From Actinoplanes sp. DH11 (GTDB lineage Bacteria; Actinomycetota; Actinomycetes; Mycobacteriales; Micromonosporaceae): a stretch of DNA of 64,000 nt. The position numbers and the translations under genes are program-made. Location of the stretch: positions 19,819 through 83,818 of the forward strand of contig NZ_JAHWGU010000036.1 in assembly GCF_020873875.1 (NCBI RefSeq). The letters run 5' to 3'. The notes below the pieces were generated by a model, which saw nothing but the letters and a program-made list of their open reading frames with translations, searched no databases and had not been told where the DNA came from. This document shows positions 42,255 to 51,630 of this stretch, one piece after another (within the stretch, counting starts at the first letter, position 1; every line of letters begins with the position of its first letter).

Positions 42255-42890
42255 TCAGTCGAGCACGCTGCCGGGAGCGAGCTGCTCGTACCTGGTGTTC
42301 GAGAACTCCGTCAGGTGCTTGCCGTAGATGGCCGACCCCCGCTCGTTCAGCAACCCGTCGTGCAGGGCGTAGGCGCGGCCCGGCCGGACCGCCCGGACGA
42401 ACTCCAGCGACTCGGCGATCGTGGCCCAGGGCGCGTTCAGCGGCGCGAAGAGGGTGTCCACCGCGACACCGTCCGGTCGCACGAACGAGTCACCCGGGTG
42501 GTAGACGTTCGTGGACCCGTCGTCGATCAGGAAGCCCAGGTTCGCGAAGACCGGCATGTACGGGTGGATGATCGCGTGCTGCCCGCCGTAGGCCCGGACC
42601 CGGAACCCGGCCGCCTCGAACTCCTCGCCCGTCGTCACCGCCGTGGTCACCTCGGCGACGTCGGTCAGCAGCGTCAGCACCGCCTCGTGCGCGAAGATCC
42701 GCAGCTCCGGTCGCCGGGCGGCCGCCGCGACGACCGCCGGCACGTCCACGTGGTCGGGGTGCTCGTGGGTGATCAGCACGGCGTCCGCACCGGCCAATGC
42801 GGACACCTCGGAGAATTCGCCGGGATCCACCACGAGAACCCCCGCACCCTCCAGCCGCAGGCATGAATGCGTGTACTTCGTGATGCGCAC
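42255..42890 (-). CDS. MBL-fold metal-dependent hydrolase
   Basis: 211 residues of the UlaG-like group. Metal ligands: THEHPDHVD (about 41-49), HPGDSF and the final H in ALHDGLLNERG. N-terminus MRITKYTHSCLRLEG is typical of UlaG/YcfH-type MBL proteins, including the conserved THSC. Substrate unknown. ATG 42890 is unopposed. It probably heads a two-gene operon with the coiled-coil protein. Divergent from the DUF4349 lipoprotein. Confidence 0.88.
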   Translation of the reverse strand: MRITKYTHSCLRLEGAGVLVVDPGEFSEVSALAGADAVLITHEHPDHVDVPAVVAAAARRPELRIFAHEAVLTLLTDVAEVTTAVTTGEEFEAAGFRVRAYGGQHAIIHPYMPVFANLGFLIDDGSTNVYHPGDSFVRPDGVAVDTLFAPLNAPWATIAESLEFVRAVRPGRAYALHDGLLNERGSAIYGKHLTEFSNTRYEQLAPGSVLD

Positions 42891-42964
42891 GCCGACTCCT
42901 CGCTGCTCAATCGTGACCGTTCAGCAAGCAGTCTGCCGGAACGGAAGACCTGTGGCACACGTCC

Positions 42965-43000
42965 CAGCGGTCAGGCACGAGGAGACAGCGGTCAGGCACG
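42965..43000. repeat. 15-bp direct repeat, 21-bp period
   Basis: CAGCGGTCAGGCACG at 42965-42979 and 42986-43000, in the divergent region between the MBL and DUF4349 genes. Two-helical-turn spacing would suit a regulator binding one DNA face. Confidence 0.6.
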
Positions 43001-43016
43001 GGAGATCGGAGCGAGG

Positions 43017-43946
43017 ATGCACGAGCGGGGAACCACCAGGCTTGTCGTGGCAGCACTGCTCACGGGTGCGCTGCTGGCCGGTTGCAGCGGCGGCGCCGAC
43101 GATTCCGGCGGCTCGGCCGCCACCCAGGCCGAACCGGCGAACGGCGCCGCCGAGGCGCCGGCCGCCGAGCTCGGCGCGGCCGATCAGGGGTCGGCGAACG
43201 GCCCGGCGAACAAGGGTCAGAACACCACGGCGCAGGCACCTGACCTGCGGGTGGACCAACGCTCGATCATCTACACCGGCTCGATCACCGTCCGGGTGGA
43301 GAACGTCACCACGGCCGCCGCGCAGGTCACCGGCATCGCCTCGGCGGCCGGCGGGTTCGTCGGTGGCGACGAGCGGCACAGCGGCACCGGCGCGGACACC
43401 GCGAACCTCACCCTGCGGGTGCCCGCCGACAAGTTCAGCTCGGTCGTCGATCAGCTCGCGGAGCTGGGCGACGAGGAGGTTCGCGGGATCAACACCGAGG
43501 ACGTCACCGAGCAGGTCGTCGACCTGGACGCCCGGATCTCGGTGCAGAAGGCCCGGCTGGAGAGCGGCAAGAAGCTGCTCGCCCAGGCGAAGTCGCTCGA
43601 CGACCTGGTGATGCTGGAGCGCGAGGTGGCCACCCGGGAGGCCGACCTGGCCTCACTGGAGGCGAAGAAGCGGCGGCTCGCCGACCTGACCGCGCTCTCC
43701 ACCATCACGGTGGTGCTGCTCGACCCGGAGGCGACCCGGGCCGACGACGGCGACGAGCCGCCGGGCTTCCTGGCGGGTCTCGCCGGCGGCTGGAACGCGC
43801 TCGGCGCGTCGATGGCCGTGCTGGCGACCGTGCTGGGCGTGCTGCTGCCCTGGCTGGTCGTGATCGGCGTGCCGGCCGCCGCGGTCGTGGTCGGGGTCCG
43901 GCGTTACCGGCGACGGCAACTGCCGCCGCCGGCCGCGAGTTCCTGA
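43017..43946 (+). CDS. DUF4349 lipoprotein
   Basis: 309 residues. Lipoprotein signal: basic start, hydrophobic stretch and lipobox LLAGC (Cys about 22). A Gly/Ala-rich linker is followed by the DUF4349 domain (about 75-245; RSIIYTGSITVRVENV, DLDARISVQKARLES, a coiled coil) and a C-terminal membrane helix (about 270-293). The domain is found in envelope proteins of unknown role, possibly stress-linked. ATG 43017 with GGAG upstream. Confidence 0.87.
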   Translation: MHERGTTRLVVAALLTGALLAGCSGGADDSGGSAATQAEPANGAAEAPAAELGAADQGSANGPANKGQNTTAQAPDLRVDQRSIIYTGSITVRVENVTTAAAQVTGIASAAGGFVGGDERHSGTGADTANLTLRVPADKFSSVVDQLAELGDEEVRGINTEDVTEQVVDLDARISVQKARLESGKKLLAQAKSLDDLVMLEREVATREADLASLEAKKRRLADLTALSTITVVLLDPEATRADDGDEPPGFLAGLAGGWNALGASMAVLATVLGVLLPWLVVIGVPAAAVVVGVRRYRRRQLPPPAASS

Positions 43947-43989
43947 CGGCCCCGGCGCGCCCAAGGAGGGTTGACGGCCGCCGGCGTTC

Positions 43990-45246
43990 TCAGAACGCGC
44001 CGGACGAGAGCGCCGCGAGGGCGGTGTGCACCATGATCCGCACCCCGTACCCGATGCAACGCTCGTCCACGTCGAAATCGCCCTGGTGCAGGTCGTGCCG
44101 GACGTCCGAGCCGGGCGCCCCGGTGCCCAGCCGGATCATCGCACCCGGCACGTGCTCCAGGTAGAACGAGAAGTCCTCGCCGCCCATGCTGAGCTCGGCC
44201 TCGACCACCCGGTCGGCGCCGAGCGCGGCACCCGCCGCACCGGCCACGATCGCCGACGCCATCCGGTCGTTGATCACCGGTGGCACGCCGCGCCGGTAGT
44301 TGACCTCCACCTGGGCACCGGTCGGCGCGACCACGTCGTGGATCAGCTTGGTGACCAGTTGCTCGGCGTCCCGCCAGGCGTCCCGGTTGAGCACCCGGAC
44401 GGTCCCGCGCAGCTCGCCGGCGCCGGGGATCGCGTTGAACGCCTGCCCGGCGTGCACCGCGCCCCAGACCAGGGAGAGCCCGGCCCGCGGGTCGACCCGG
44501 CGATCCAGCAGCGCCGGCACGTCGACGATCACCCGGCCGAGGGCGTGCACCAGGTCGGCGGTCAGGTGCGGTCGCGCGGTGTGCCCGCCCGGACCGGAGA
44601 GCTTGACCTCGACGGTGTCGGCGGCCGCGGTGAACGGCCCGGACCGGACACCGACCAGGCCCGCCGGCAGCTGCGGGTAGCAGTGCAGCGCGAAGATGGC
44701 GGCCACGTCCTTCAGGGCGTCGGCCTCGATCACCCCGGGCGCGCCGGAGGGGATCGCCTCCTCCGCCGGCTGGAAGATCAGTCGCACCCGGCCGGGCAGC
44801 TCGCCCTGCTCGTGCAGCTGGGCCAGGGCCATGCCGAGGCCGAGCGCCACGGTGGTGTGCACGTCGTGACCGCAGGCGTGCGCCAGGCCGTCCACGGTGC
44901 TGCGGTACGGCACATCCTTGAGGTCCCGCAACGGCAGCGCGTCGATGTCGGCCCGGAAGGCGATGACCCGGTCGCCTTCGCCGACGTCGCAGATGACGCC
45001 GTTGCCCCGGGGCAGCATCCGCGGCGAGAGACCGGCGACGGCCAGCTCACGGGAGATCAGCGCGGCGGTCTCGAACTCGGAGTGCGACGGCTCGGGGTGC
45101 GCGTGGATGTGCCGGCGGATCGATACCAGCTCTGCGCCCCGCGCGGCGAGCCAGCGGTCGAGCTGGCCGGGGAGCGGGTCGGCACCGGAGGGCGTCCCGG
45201 GCCACGACGTATCGACACCCTCGGGCGCCGTCAGAGCAGTAGTCAC
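43990..45246 (-). CDS. M20-family amidohydrolase
   Basis: 418 residues. Metal-binding pattern of the M20D (hippurate/IAA-amino-acid hydrolase) group: HIHAHPEPSHSEFET, FRADIDALPL, HACGHDVHT, FQPAEEAIPSGA, and EDFSFYLEHVPG near the C-terminus. Hydrolyses N-acyl amino acids or related amides; the natural substrate is not evident. GTG 45246. Convergent with the DUF4349 gene, 43 bp apart. Confidence 0.92.
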   Translation of the reverse strand: MTTALTAPEGVDTSWPGTPSGADPLPGQLDRWLAARGAELVSIRRHIHAHPEPSHSEFETAALISRELAVAGLSPRMLPRGNGVICDVGEGDRVIAFRADIDALPLRDLKDVPYRSTVDGLAHACGHDVHTTVALGLGMALAQLHEQGELPGRVRLIFQPAEEAIPSGAPGVIEADALKDVAAIFALHCYPQLPAGLVGVRSGPFTAAADTVEVKLSGPGGHTARPHLTADLVHALGRVIVDVPALLDRRVDPRAGLSLVWGAVHAGQAFNAIPGAGELRGTVRVLNRDAWRDAEQLVTKLIHDVVAPTGAQVEVNYRRGVPPVINDRMASAIVAGAAGAALGADRVVEAELSMGGEDFSFYLEHVPGAMIRLGTGAPGSDVRHDLHQGDFDVDERCIGYGVRIMVHTALAALSSGAF

Positions 45247-45461
45247 GTCGGCTTCCGTATTCGTTCTAGAGGTTTGTCGGGTTTCGCGACGCGCGCCAGC
45301 TTAACCCGATTTCGGTCACGCTGTGTAACGGGTGGGTAAAGAGGCTCATCGCCGCGGCCGAGGCCGGGCGGGCACCTGGGAGATCGTCCCCGGCCCGCCA
45401 ACCCCTCAACGGGTAGTGAATCGCGGAGGTGACGCGACGCACCACGAGTACGTCGGGACGG

Positions 45462-47027
<1,566 letters not shown>

Positions 47028-47033
47028 AGGGTG

Positions 47034-47039
47034 ATCCTA
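47034..47039 (-). promoter_or_regulatory. -10 box, leaderless type (mutase)
   Basis: TAGGAT on the minus strand, 6 nt before GTG 47027. Confidence 0.5.
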
Positions 47040-47220
47040 ATCTTCGCTCAGGACGCCGACAGTGAGGGATTTTGCACCCAGCGTTCGATCGCGATCCACC
47101 GTGGGCCACGCCCCGGCTACCGAACGTCGAAGTGTGTCGAACACTCGGAGAGTGACTTTCATTGAGCACCCCCCAGCGGGCAAGATAGCGGGGTTGGCCG
47201 ACAGCCCCTATACCCCCTCG

Positions 47221-49164
47221 GTGGCATCCTCAGTGACTCAGATTCCGACGTGGAGCGGTGGCAACACCTCCCCCCTCAGCGGACGTGCGGCCCCGGGCAC
47301 GCTCATCGGCGGGCGGTACACGCTGCGCGCCGCGGTGGGTCACGGTGGCATGGGAACGGTGTGGCGCGCGGCGGACACGCTGCTGCGCCGCGACGTGGCG
47401 ATCAAAGAGGTGATCCTCCCGCCCGGCCTGGCGCCCAGCGACCGCGACGCGATGTACGAGCGCACCATGCGCGAGGCCCGTGCCGCCGCCGCGCTCCAGC
47501 ACCCCGCGGTCGTCCAGGTCTACGACGTGGTCCACGAGAACGGCCGCCCGTGGATCGTGATGGAGTTGCTCGACGCCCGCAGCCTCGCCGACATGGTGAT
47601 CGAGGACGGCCCGGTCTCCCCGCGAGTGGTCGCCAAGATCGGCATCGCGCTGCTCGGCGCGCTCGAGGTCGCGCACGCGCACGGCGTGCTGCACCGCGAC
47701 GTGAAGCCGGCGAACGTGCTGATCTGCCAGGACGGCCGCTGCGTGCTCACCGACTTCGGCGTCGCCCGGATGCCCACCGACGTGCAGCTCACCACGCCCG
47801 GCATGGTTCTGGGCTCGCCGCACTTCATCTCGCCGGAGCGGGCCATGGGCCACGAGTTCGGCCCGCCGAGCGACCTGTTCTCGCTGGGCGTCACGCTCTA
47901 CACCGCGATCGAGGGCCGGCCGCCGTTCGACAAGGGCGACCCGATCGAGACCATGCACGCCGTGGTCGAGGACCCGCCGGCGCCGGTGGTGCGCGCGGGT
48001 TCGCTGGCCCCGGTGCTGATGGGCCTGCTGGAGAAGGACCCGGCCCGGCGGATGGACGTGCAGACCGCCCGCACCATGCTGCGCCAGCAACTGGCCGGCC
48101 CGCTGGCCAGCAAGCAGCCGCCGCACATGGTGACCGACCCCTACTCGGTGGTCTCCTCCCGGCCGACCAGCCCGGCCGCGGCCGCCACCCAGCAGATCCC
48201 GCCGCAGGCCCCGGCCCAGCCCAGCGGACAGATCGGCGGTCGCGCGATGCTCGCCCCCGGCGCGTCGCTCACCGACCACCTGACAAAGCTCCAGGAGCAG
48301 AACGCGGGCGGCCGGCGCCGGGCCCCGGAGACGGCCGGCGAGACGCCCGGCGGTTTCCCGACCGGGATGATGCCGGCCCACCAGGACCCCTCGGCCGACC
48401 CGACAAGCGTGATCCCGCCGCACCAGCCGTGGGGCGGTTCCGGCGACCCGCGCCCCGGCACCGTGGTGATGAGCCCGGCCGCCAAGCGCCGGGCCACGAT
48501 GGGCAAGGTGACGACCGCGACCCGGGAGACCGGCGAGAAACTCGTCACCACCTTCCGGTCCTGGCCACGCAACAAGCAGCTGATCAGCGGCGGCGCCGCG
48601 GCGGCAGTGGTGCTGATCCTGGTGCTGGTCTTCTCCCTCGGCGGCAGCGGCGACGACGGCGACAACCCGGGCGGGACCGACCTGGCCGCCCAGCCGGCGC
48701 CGAGCGCCCCGGCCGCGCAGCCGGTCCAGACGCAGGACTTCGAGGGCAACGACTCGATCAAGGTGCAGGTGCCGGCCGGCTGGACCCGGACCTCCGGTCA
48801 GACCTACGTCGACTACGTGAACCCGGAGAACAAGCAGGTCAAGGTGCGGGTGCTGCTGGAGAAGGGCTCGATCGCGCCGCGCCGGTTCGTCGAGGAGACC
48901 GCACCGGCCACGCTGCGCAAGTCGAAGAACTGCCCGAAGCCGTACACCCAGGGCGAGACCATCGACGTCGAGGTCTCCGGCAACCCGGGCGCCCAGTTCG
49001 AGTACACGTGCGGCGAGGGCGAGGCCAAGCGGCACGGCATCTGGCGGATGACCACGGTCGGCAACAGGATGTACTCGTTCTACCTGACCACGCCGGACGC
49101 GGCCTTCGCGGACAGCAAGAAGTACTTCGACAAGATGGCGGAGACCTTCCAGATCGCCATCTGA
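47221..49164 (+). CDS. Membrane Ser/Thr protein kinase
   Basis: 647 residues from GTG 47221; GTG 47152 and 47233 are alternatives, the start being uncertain. Kinase domain about 33-290: GHGGMGTVW, Lys62 (AIKEV), HRDVKPANV, DFGVAR, SPHFISPERA; all catalytic residues intact. A Pro/Gln-rich juxtamembrane linker, one membrane helix (about 455-477), and an extracytoplasmic domain of about 140 residues (ends DKMAETFQIAI) with no PASTA repeats; its two cysteines (NCPKPYT and EYTCGEG) may form a disulfide. Domain plan parallels the 26.1-kb kinase but without repeats. Divergent from the mutase. Confidence 0.92.
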   Translation: MASSVTQIPTWSGGNTSPLSGRAAPGTLIGGRYTLRAAVGHGGMGTVWRAADTLLRRDVAIKEVILPPGLAPSDRDAMYERTMREARAAAALQHPAVVQVYDVVHENGRPWIVMELLDARSLADMVIEDGPVSPRVVAKIGIALLGALEVAHAHGVLHRDVKPANVLICQDGRCVLTDFGVARMPTDVQLTTPGMVLGSPHFISPERAMGHEFGPPSDLFSLGVTLYTAIEGRPPFDKGDPIETMHAVVEDPPAPVVRAGSLAPVLMGLLEKDPARRMDVQTARTMLRQQLAGPLASKQPPHMVTDPYSVVSSRPTSPAAAATQQIPPQAPAQPSGQIGGRAMLAPGASLTDHLTKLQEQNAGGRRRAPETAGETPGGFPTGMMPAHQDPSADPTSVIPPHQPWGGSGDPRPGTVVMSPAAKRRATMGKVTTATRETGEKLVTTFRSWPRNKQLISGGAAAAVVLILVLVFSLGGSGDDGDNPGGTDLAAQPAPSAPAAQPVQTQDFEGNDSIKVQVPAGWTRTSGQTYVDYVNPENKQVKVRVLLEKGSIAPRRFVEETAPATLRKSKNCPKPYTQGETIDVEVSGNPGAQFEYTCGEGEAKRHGIWRMTTVGNRMYSFYLTTPDAAFADSKKYFDKMAETFQIAI

Positions 49165-49184
49165 CCCTGTGCTATCAATCCCTG

Positions 49185-50834
49185 ATGGCGTCCGAAGTTG
49201 ATGTTGACCTGAAAGACCGGGCCGAGGCCTGGCTCGCCGACGACCCCGATCCGGCGGGCCGGGCCGAGTTGCGGGAGCTGATCGACCGGCTACCGGCGAC
49301 CGCCGCGGAGCTGCGTGACCGCTTCGCCGGCCCGCTCACCTTCGGCACGGCCGGCCTGCGCGGACCGCTGCGCGCCGGACCGAACGGGATGAACCTCGCG
49401 GTGGTCACCCAGGCGGCGGCCGGCCTGGTGGCCTGGCTCGCCGCGCAGGGCGGCGAGGGACCGCTGGTGATCGGGTACGACGCCCGGCACGGTTCCCGGG
49501 AGTTCGCCGAACGGACCGCGCGGGTGGCGACCGGCGCGGGCCGCCCGGCGCTGCTGATGCCACGCACCCTGCCCACCCCGGTCCTGGCCTACGCCGTGCG
49601 GGCCCTGGACGCGGTGGCCGGTGTGATGGTGACGGCCAGCCACAATCCGCCGCAGGACAACGGCTACAAGGTCTACCTGGGCGCGCAGCTCGGCGGACCG
49701 GCCGGCGACGGCGCGCAGATCGTGCCGCCCGCGGACGCCGGCATCGAGGCCGCCATCCGGTCGGTGGGCAGCCTCGCGGCGGTCCCGCTGGGCGACCCGG
49801 GCACGCTCCTCGACGAGACGATCTTCCAGGGGTACGTCCGGAGCGCCGCGGCCGTTCTCACCGAGGGTGGCCCACGTGAGCTGACCATCGCGTACACACC
49901 GATGCACGGGGTGGGTGGCGAGACCGTCGCGGCCGCGTTCGCCGCCGCCGGGTTCGCCGTTCCCGCGGTCGTCGCCGAGCAGGCCGAACCGGACCCGGAG
50001 TTCCCGACCGTGGCGTTCCCGAACCCGGAGGAACCGGGTGCGATGGACCGGCTGCTCGCGCTTGCCGGGAGCAGCGGCGCCGACCTGGCGATCGCGAACG
50101 ACCCGGACGCGGACCGCTGCGCCGTGGCGATCCCGGCCGGTTCCGGGTGGCGCCCGCTGCGCGGCGACGAACTCGGCGTGCTGCTCGCCGACCACCTGAT
50201 CCGGCGCGGCGTCCCCGGCACGTACGCCACCACGATCGTCTCGTCGTCGCTGCTGGGCCGCCTCTGCGCCGCCCGTGGTGTGCCGTACGCGGAGACGCTT
50301 ACCGGCTTCAAGTGGATCGTCCGGGCCGCGGACGAGCTGGCCTTCGGTTACGAGGAGGCGCTCGGCTACTGCGTCGCACCGGGCATGGTCCGCGACAAGG
50401 ACGGCGTCACTGCCGCACTGACCGTCGCCGAGCTCGCCGCCCAGCTGCGCGCCGGGGGCCGGTCCCTCGGCGACCGCCTGGACGAGCTGGCGGCCGAGTT
50501 CGGCGTGCACGCCACCGACCAGCTCTCGGTCCGGGTGGACGACCTCGCCGAGATCGGCCGGGCGATGACCCGGGCCCGGCAGAGCCCGCCGGCGGCCCTG
50601 CTCGGCGAGCCGGTGACCGAGGTGGCCGACCTGCTGCCGGAGAACGACGTGCTGACCTTCCGGACCGCGAGCACCCGCGTGGTGATCCGCCCGTCCGGCA
50701 CCGAGCCGAAGCTGAAGGCGTATCTGGAAGTGGTCACGCCGGTCGCCGGCGACGGCCTGGAGGCAGCCCGGACCCGGGCCGCCGCGGCCCTCGGCACGCT
50801 GCGAGCGGAGATCGCCACCACGCTGGGGGTGTGA
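49185..50834 (+). CDS. Phosphoglucomutase/phosphomannomutase
   Basis: Interconverts sugar 1- and 6-phosphates for polysaccharide, trehalose and cell-wall precursors. 549 residues of the alpha-D-phosphohexomutase family: FGTAGLRG (about 53-60), phospho-serine loop TASHNPPQDNGYKVY (Ser152), metal loop NDPDADRCAV, sugar loop TGFKWIV and EEALGYC, and phosphate-binding RPSGTEPKLKAYLEV. ATG 49185 lies 20 bp after the kinase stop, so read-through from the kinase gene is likely. Confidence 0.94.
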   Translation: MASEVDVDLKDRAEAWLADDPDPAGRAELRELIDRLPATAAELRDRFAGPLTFGTAGLRGPLRAGPNGMNLAVVTQAAAGLVAWLAAQGGEGPLVIGYDARHGSREFAERTARVATGAGRPALLMPRTLPTPVLAYAVRALDAVAGVMVTASHNPPQDNGYKVYLGAQLGGPAGDGAQIVPPADAGIEAAIRSVGSLAAVPLGDPGTLLDETIFQGYVRSAAAVLTEGGPRELTIAYTPMHGVGGETVAAAFAAAGFAVPAVVAEQAEPDPEFPTVAFPNPEEPGAMDRLLALAGSSGADLAIANDPDADRCAVAIPAGSGWRPLRGDELGVLLADHLIRRGVPGTYATTIVSSSLLGRLCAARGVPYAETLTGFKWIVRAADELAFGYEEALGYCVAPGMVRDKDGVTAALTVAELAAQLRAGGRSLGDRLDELAAEFGVHATDQLSVRVDDLAEIGRAMTRARQSPPAALLGEPVTEVADLLPENDVLTFRTASTRVVIRPSGTEPKLKAYLEVVTPVAGDGLEAARTRAAAALGTLRAEIATTLGV

Positions 50835-50879
50835 GCCCGAACGGCGACGGGCGGCCACCGGCCCCCGTCGCCCGGGCTC
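50833..50879. terminator. Bidirectional terminator, mutase/GPP34
   Basis: Two-part stem: outer GAGCCCG/CGGGCTC and inner GGCGACGGG/CCCGTCGCC, with a 3-nt bulge. It overlaps the phosphomutase stop and lies between convergent genes. Confidence 0.8.
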
Positions 50880-50894
50880 AGGCGCCCGACGGTG

Positions 50895-51581
50895 TCAGAG
50901 GGGCTTGGGGGCGCCCAGCGCGGCCGAGATCGCCCGGCCCAGCGTCGCCACCACGAGCGCGACGCTGGGGCGCACGATCGAGTCCTCCAGCGACACGTCA
51001 CCGACGAAGCCGGCGTTGCTGGCGATCTCCTCGAGCCGTTCGTGCGCCCGGTCGGCCTCCTCGGCGGGGAGCTTCAGCGCCGGCTCCATCCGCGCCGCGA
51101 CGAGCAGCGTCGCCAGCGCGGCCGTCCGCTCGTCGGGCAGCGTGTCGCCGATCAGCGCGGCCGCCAGCCGCTGCCGGATCTCCGTCTCGTAGGCCGGGTT
51201 GCTCGTCGGGTAACGGTGCACGTGGATCACGCCGAGCTGGGTCTCGTCCACGTCGCGCACGACACCCCGCTCGCACAGGTCCTCCAGGATCCGGGTGCGC
51301 AGCCGGTGCCGCAGCCGCTGCAACCACTGTGCGGGGGTGTGCGGTTCGTCGGCCGCCACCTTCGCCAGCACGGCGTCGGCGACCGGGTCGCCGAGCGGGG
51401 TGGCGTCGACGACCATGAGGTAGCCGTCGGCGGCGTAGGCAACCCGGTTCGCCAGGGCGAGATCGATCAGGATGGCCGCGGCCATGCCGAGGTCGAGCCC
51501 GATGCGGGAACCGGTCGCCTTACCGGTCTGGTCGTCGTACGCGAGGAGGAGGAGTTCCTCGGCGAGCGGGATGGGGGTCAT
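50895..51581 (-). CDS. GOLPH3/VPS74-family (GPP34) protein
   Basis: 228 residues from ATG 51581. Begins PLAEELLLLAYDDQTGK, the family hallmark, followed by LDLGMAAAILIDLALANRV and the C-terminal ALVVATLGRAI helix. Eukaryotic GOLPH3 binds PI4P and Golgi glycosyltransferases; the role in actinobacteria is unknown, though many species have several copies. It sits 50 bp beyond the end of a large wall-polymer glycosyltransferase gene, a suggestive but unproven neighbour. Note it is not the same operon unless that gene reads through. Confidence 0.9.
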   Translation of the reverse strand: MTPIPLAEELLLLAYDDQTGKATGSRIGLDLGMAAAILIDLALANRVAYAADGYLMVVDATPLGDPVADAVLAKVAADEPHTPAQWLQRLRHRLRTRILEDLCERGVVRDVDETQLGVIHVHRYPTSNPAYETEIRQRLAAALIGDTLPDERTAALATLLVAARMEPALKLPAEEADRAHERLEEIASNAGFVGDVSLEDSIVRPSVALVVATLGRAISAALGAPKPL

Positions 51582-51589
51582 ATCTACCA

Positions 51590-51595
51590 ACGATA
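51590..51595 (-). promoter_or_regulatory. -10 box (GPP34)
   Basis: TATCGT on the minus strand, 8 nt before ATG 51581. Confidence 0.4.
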
Positions 51596-51630
51596 GTGCT
51601 CCGAGTCACGGGATCCGATCCCCAGGTCGG

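Noticed and set aside
47250..49184. A plus-strand frame running through the second kinase in another frame into the phosphomutase
   Set aside because: Arg/Ala/Gly-rich nonsense opposite a well-conserved kinase frame; only the part from ATG 49185 is real.
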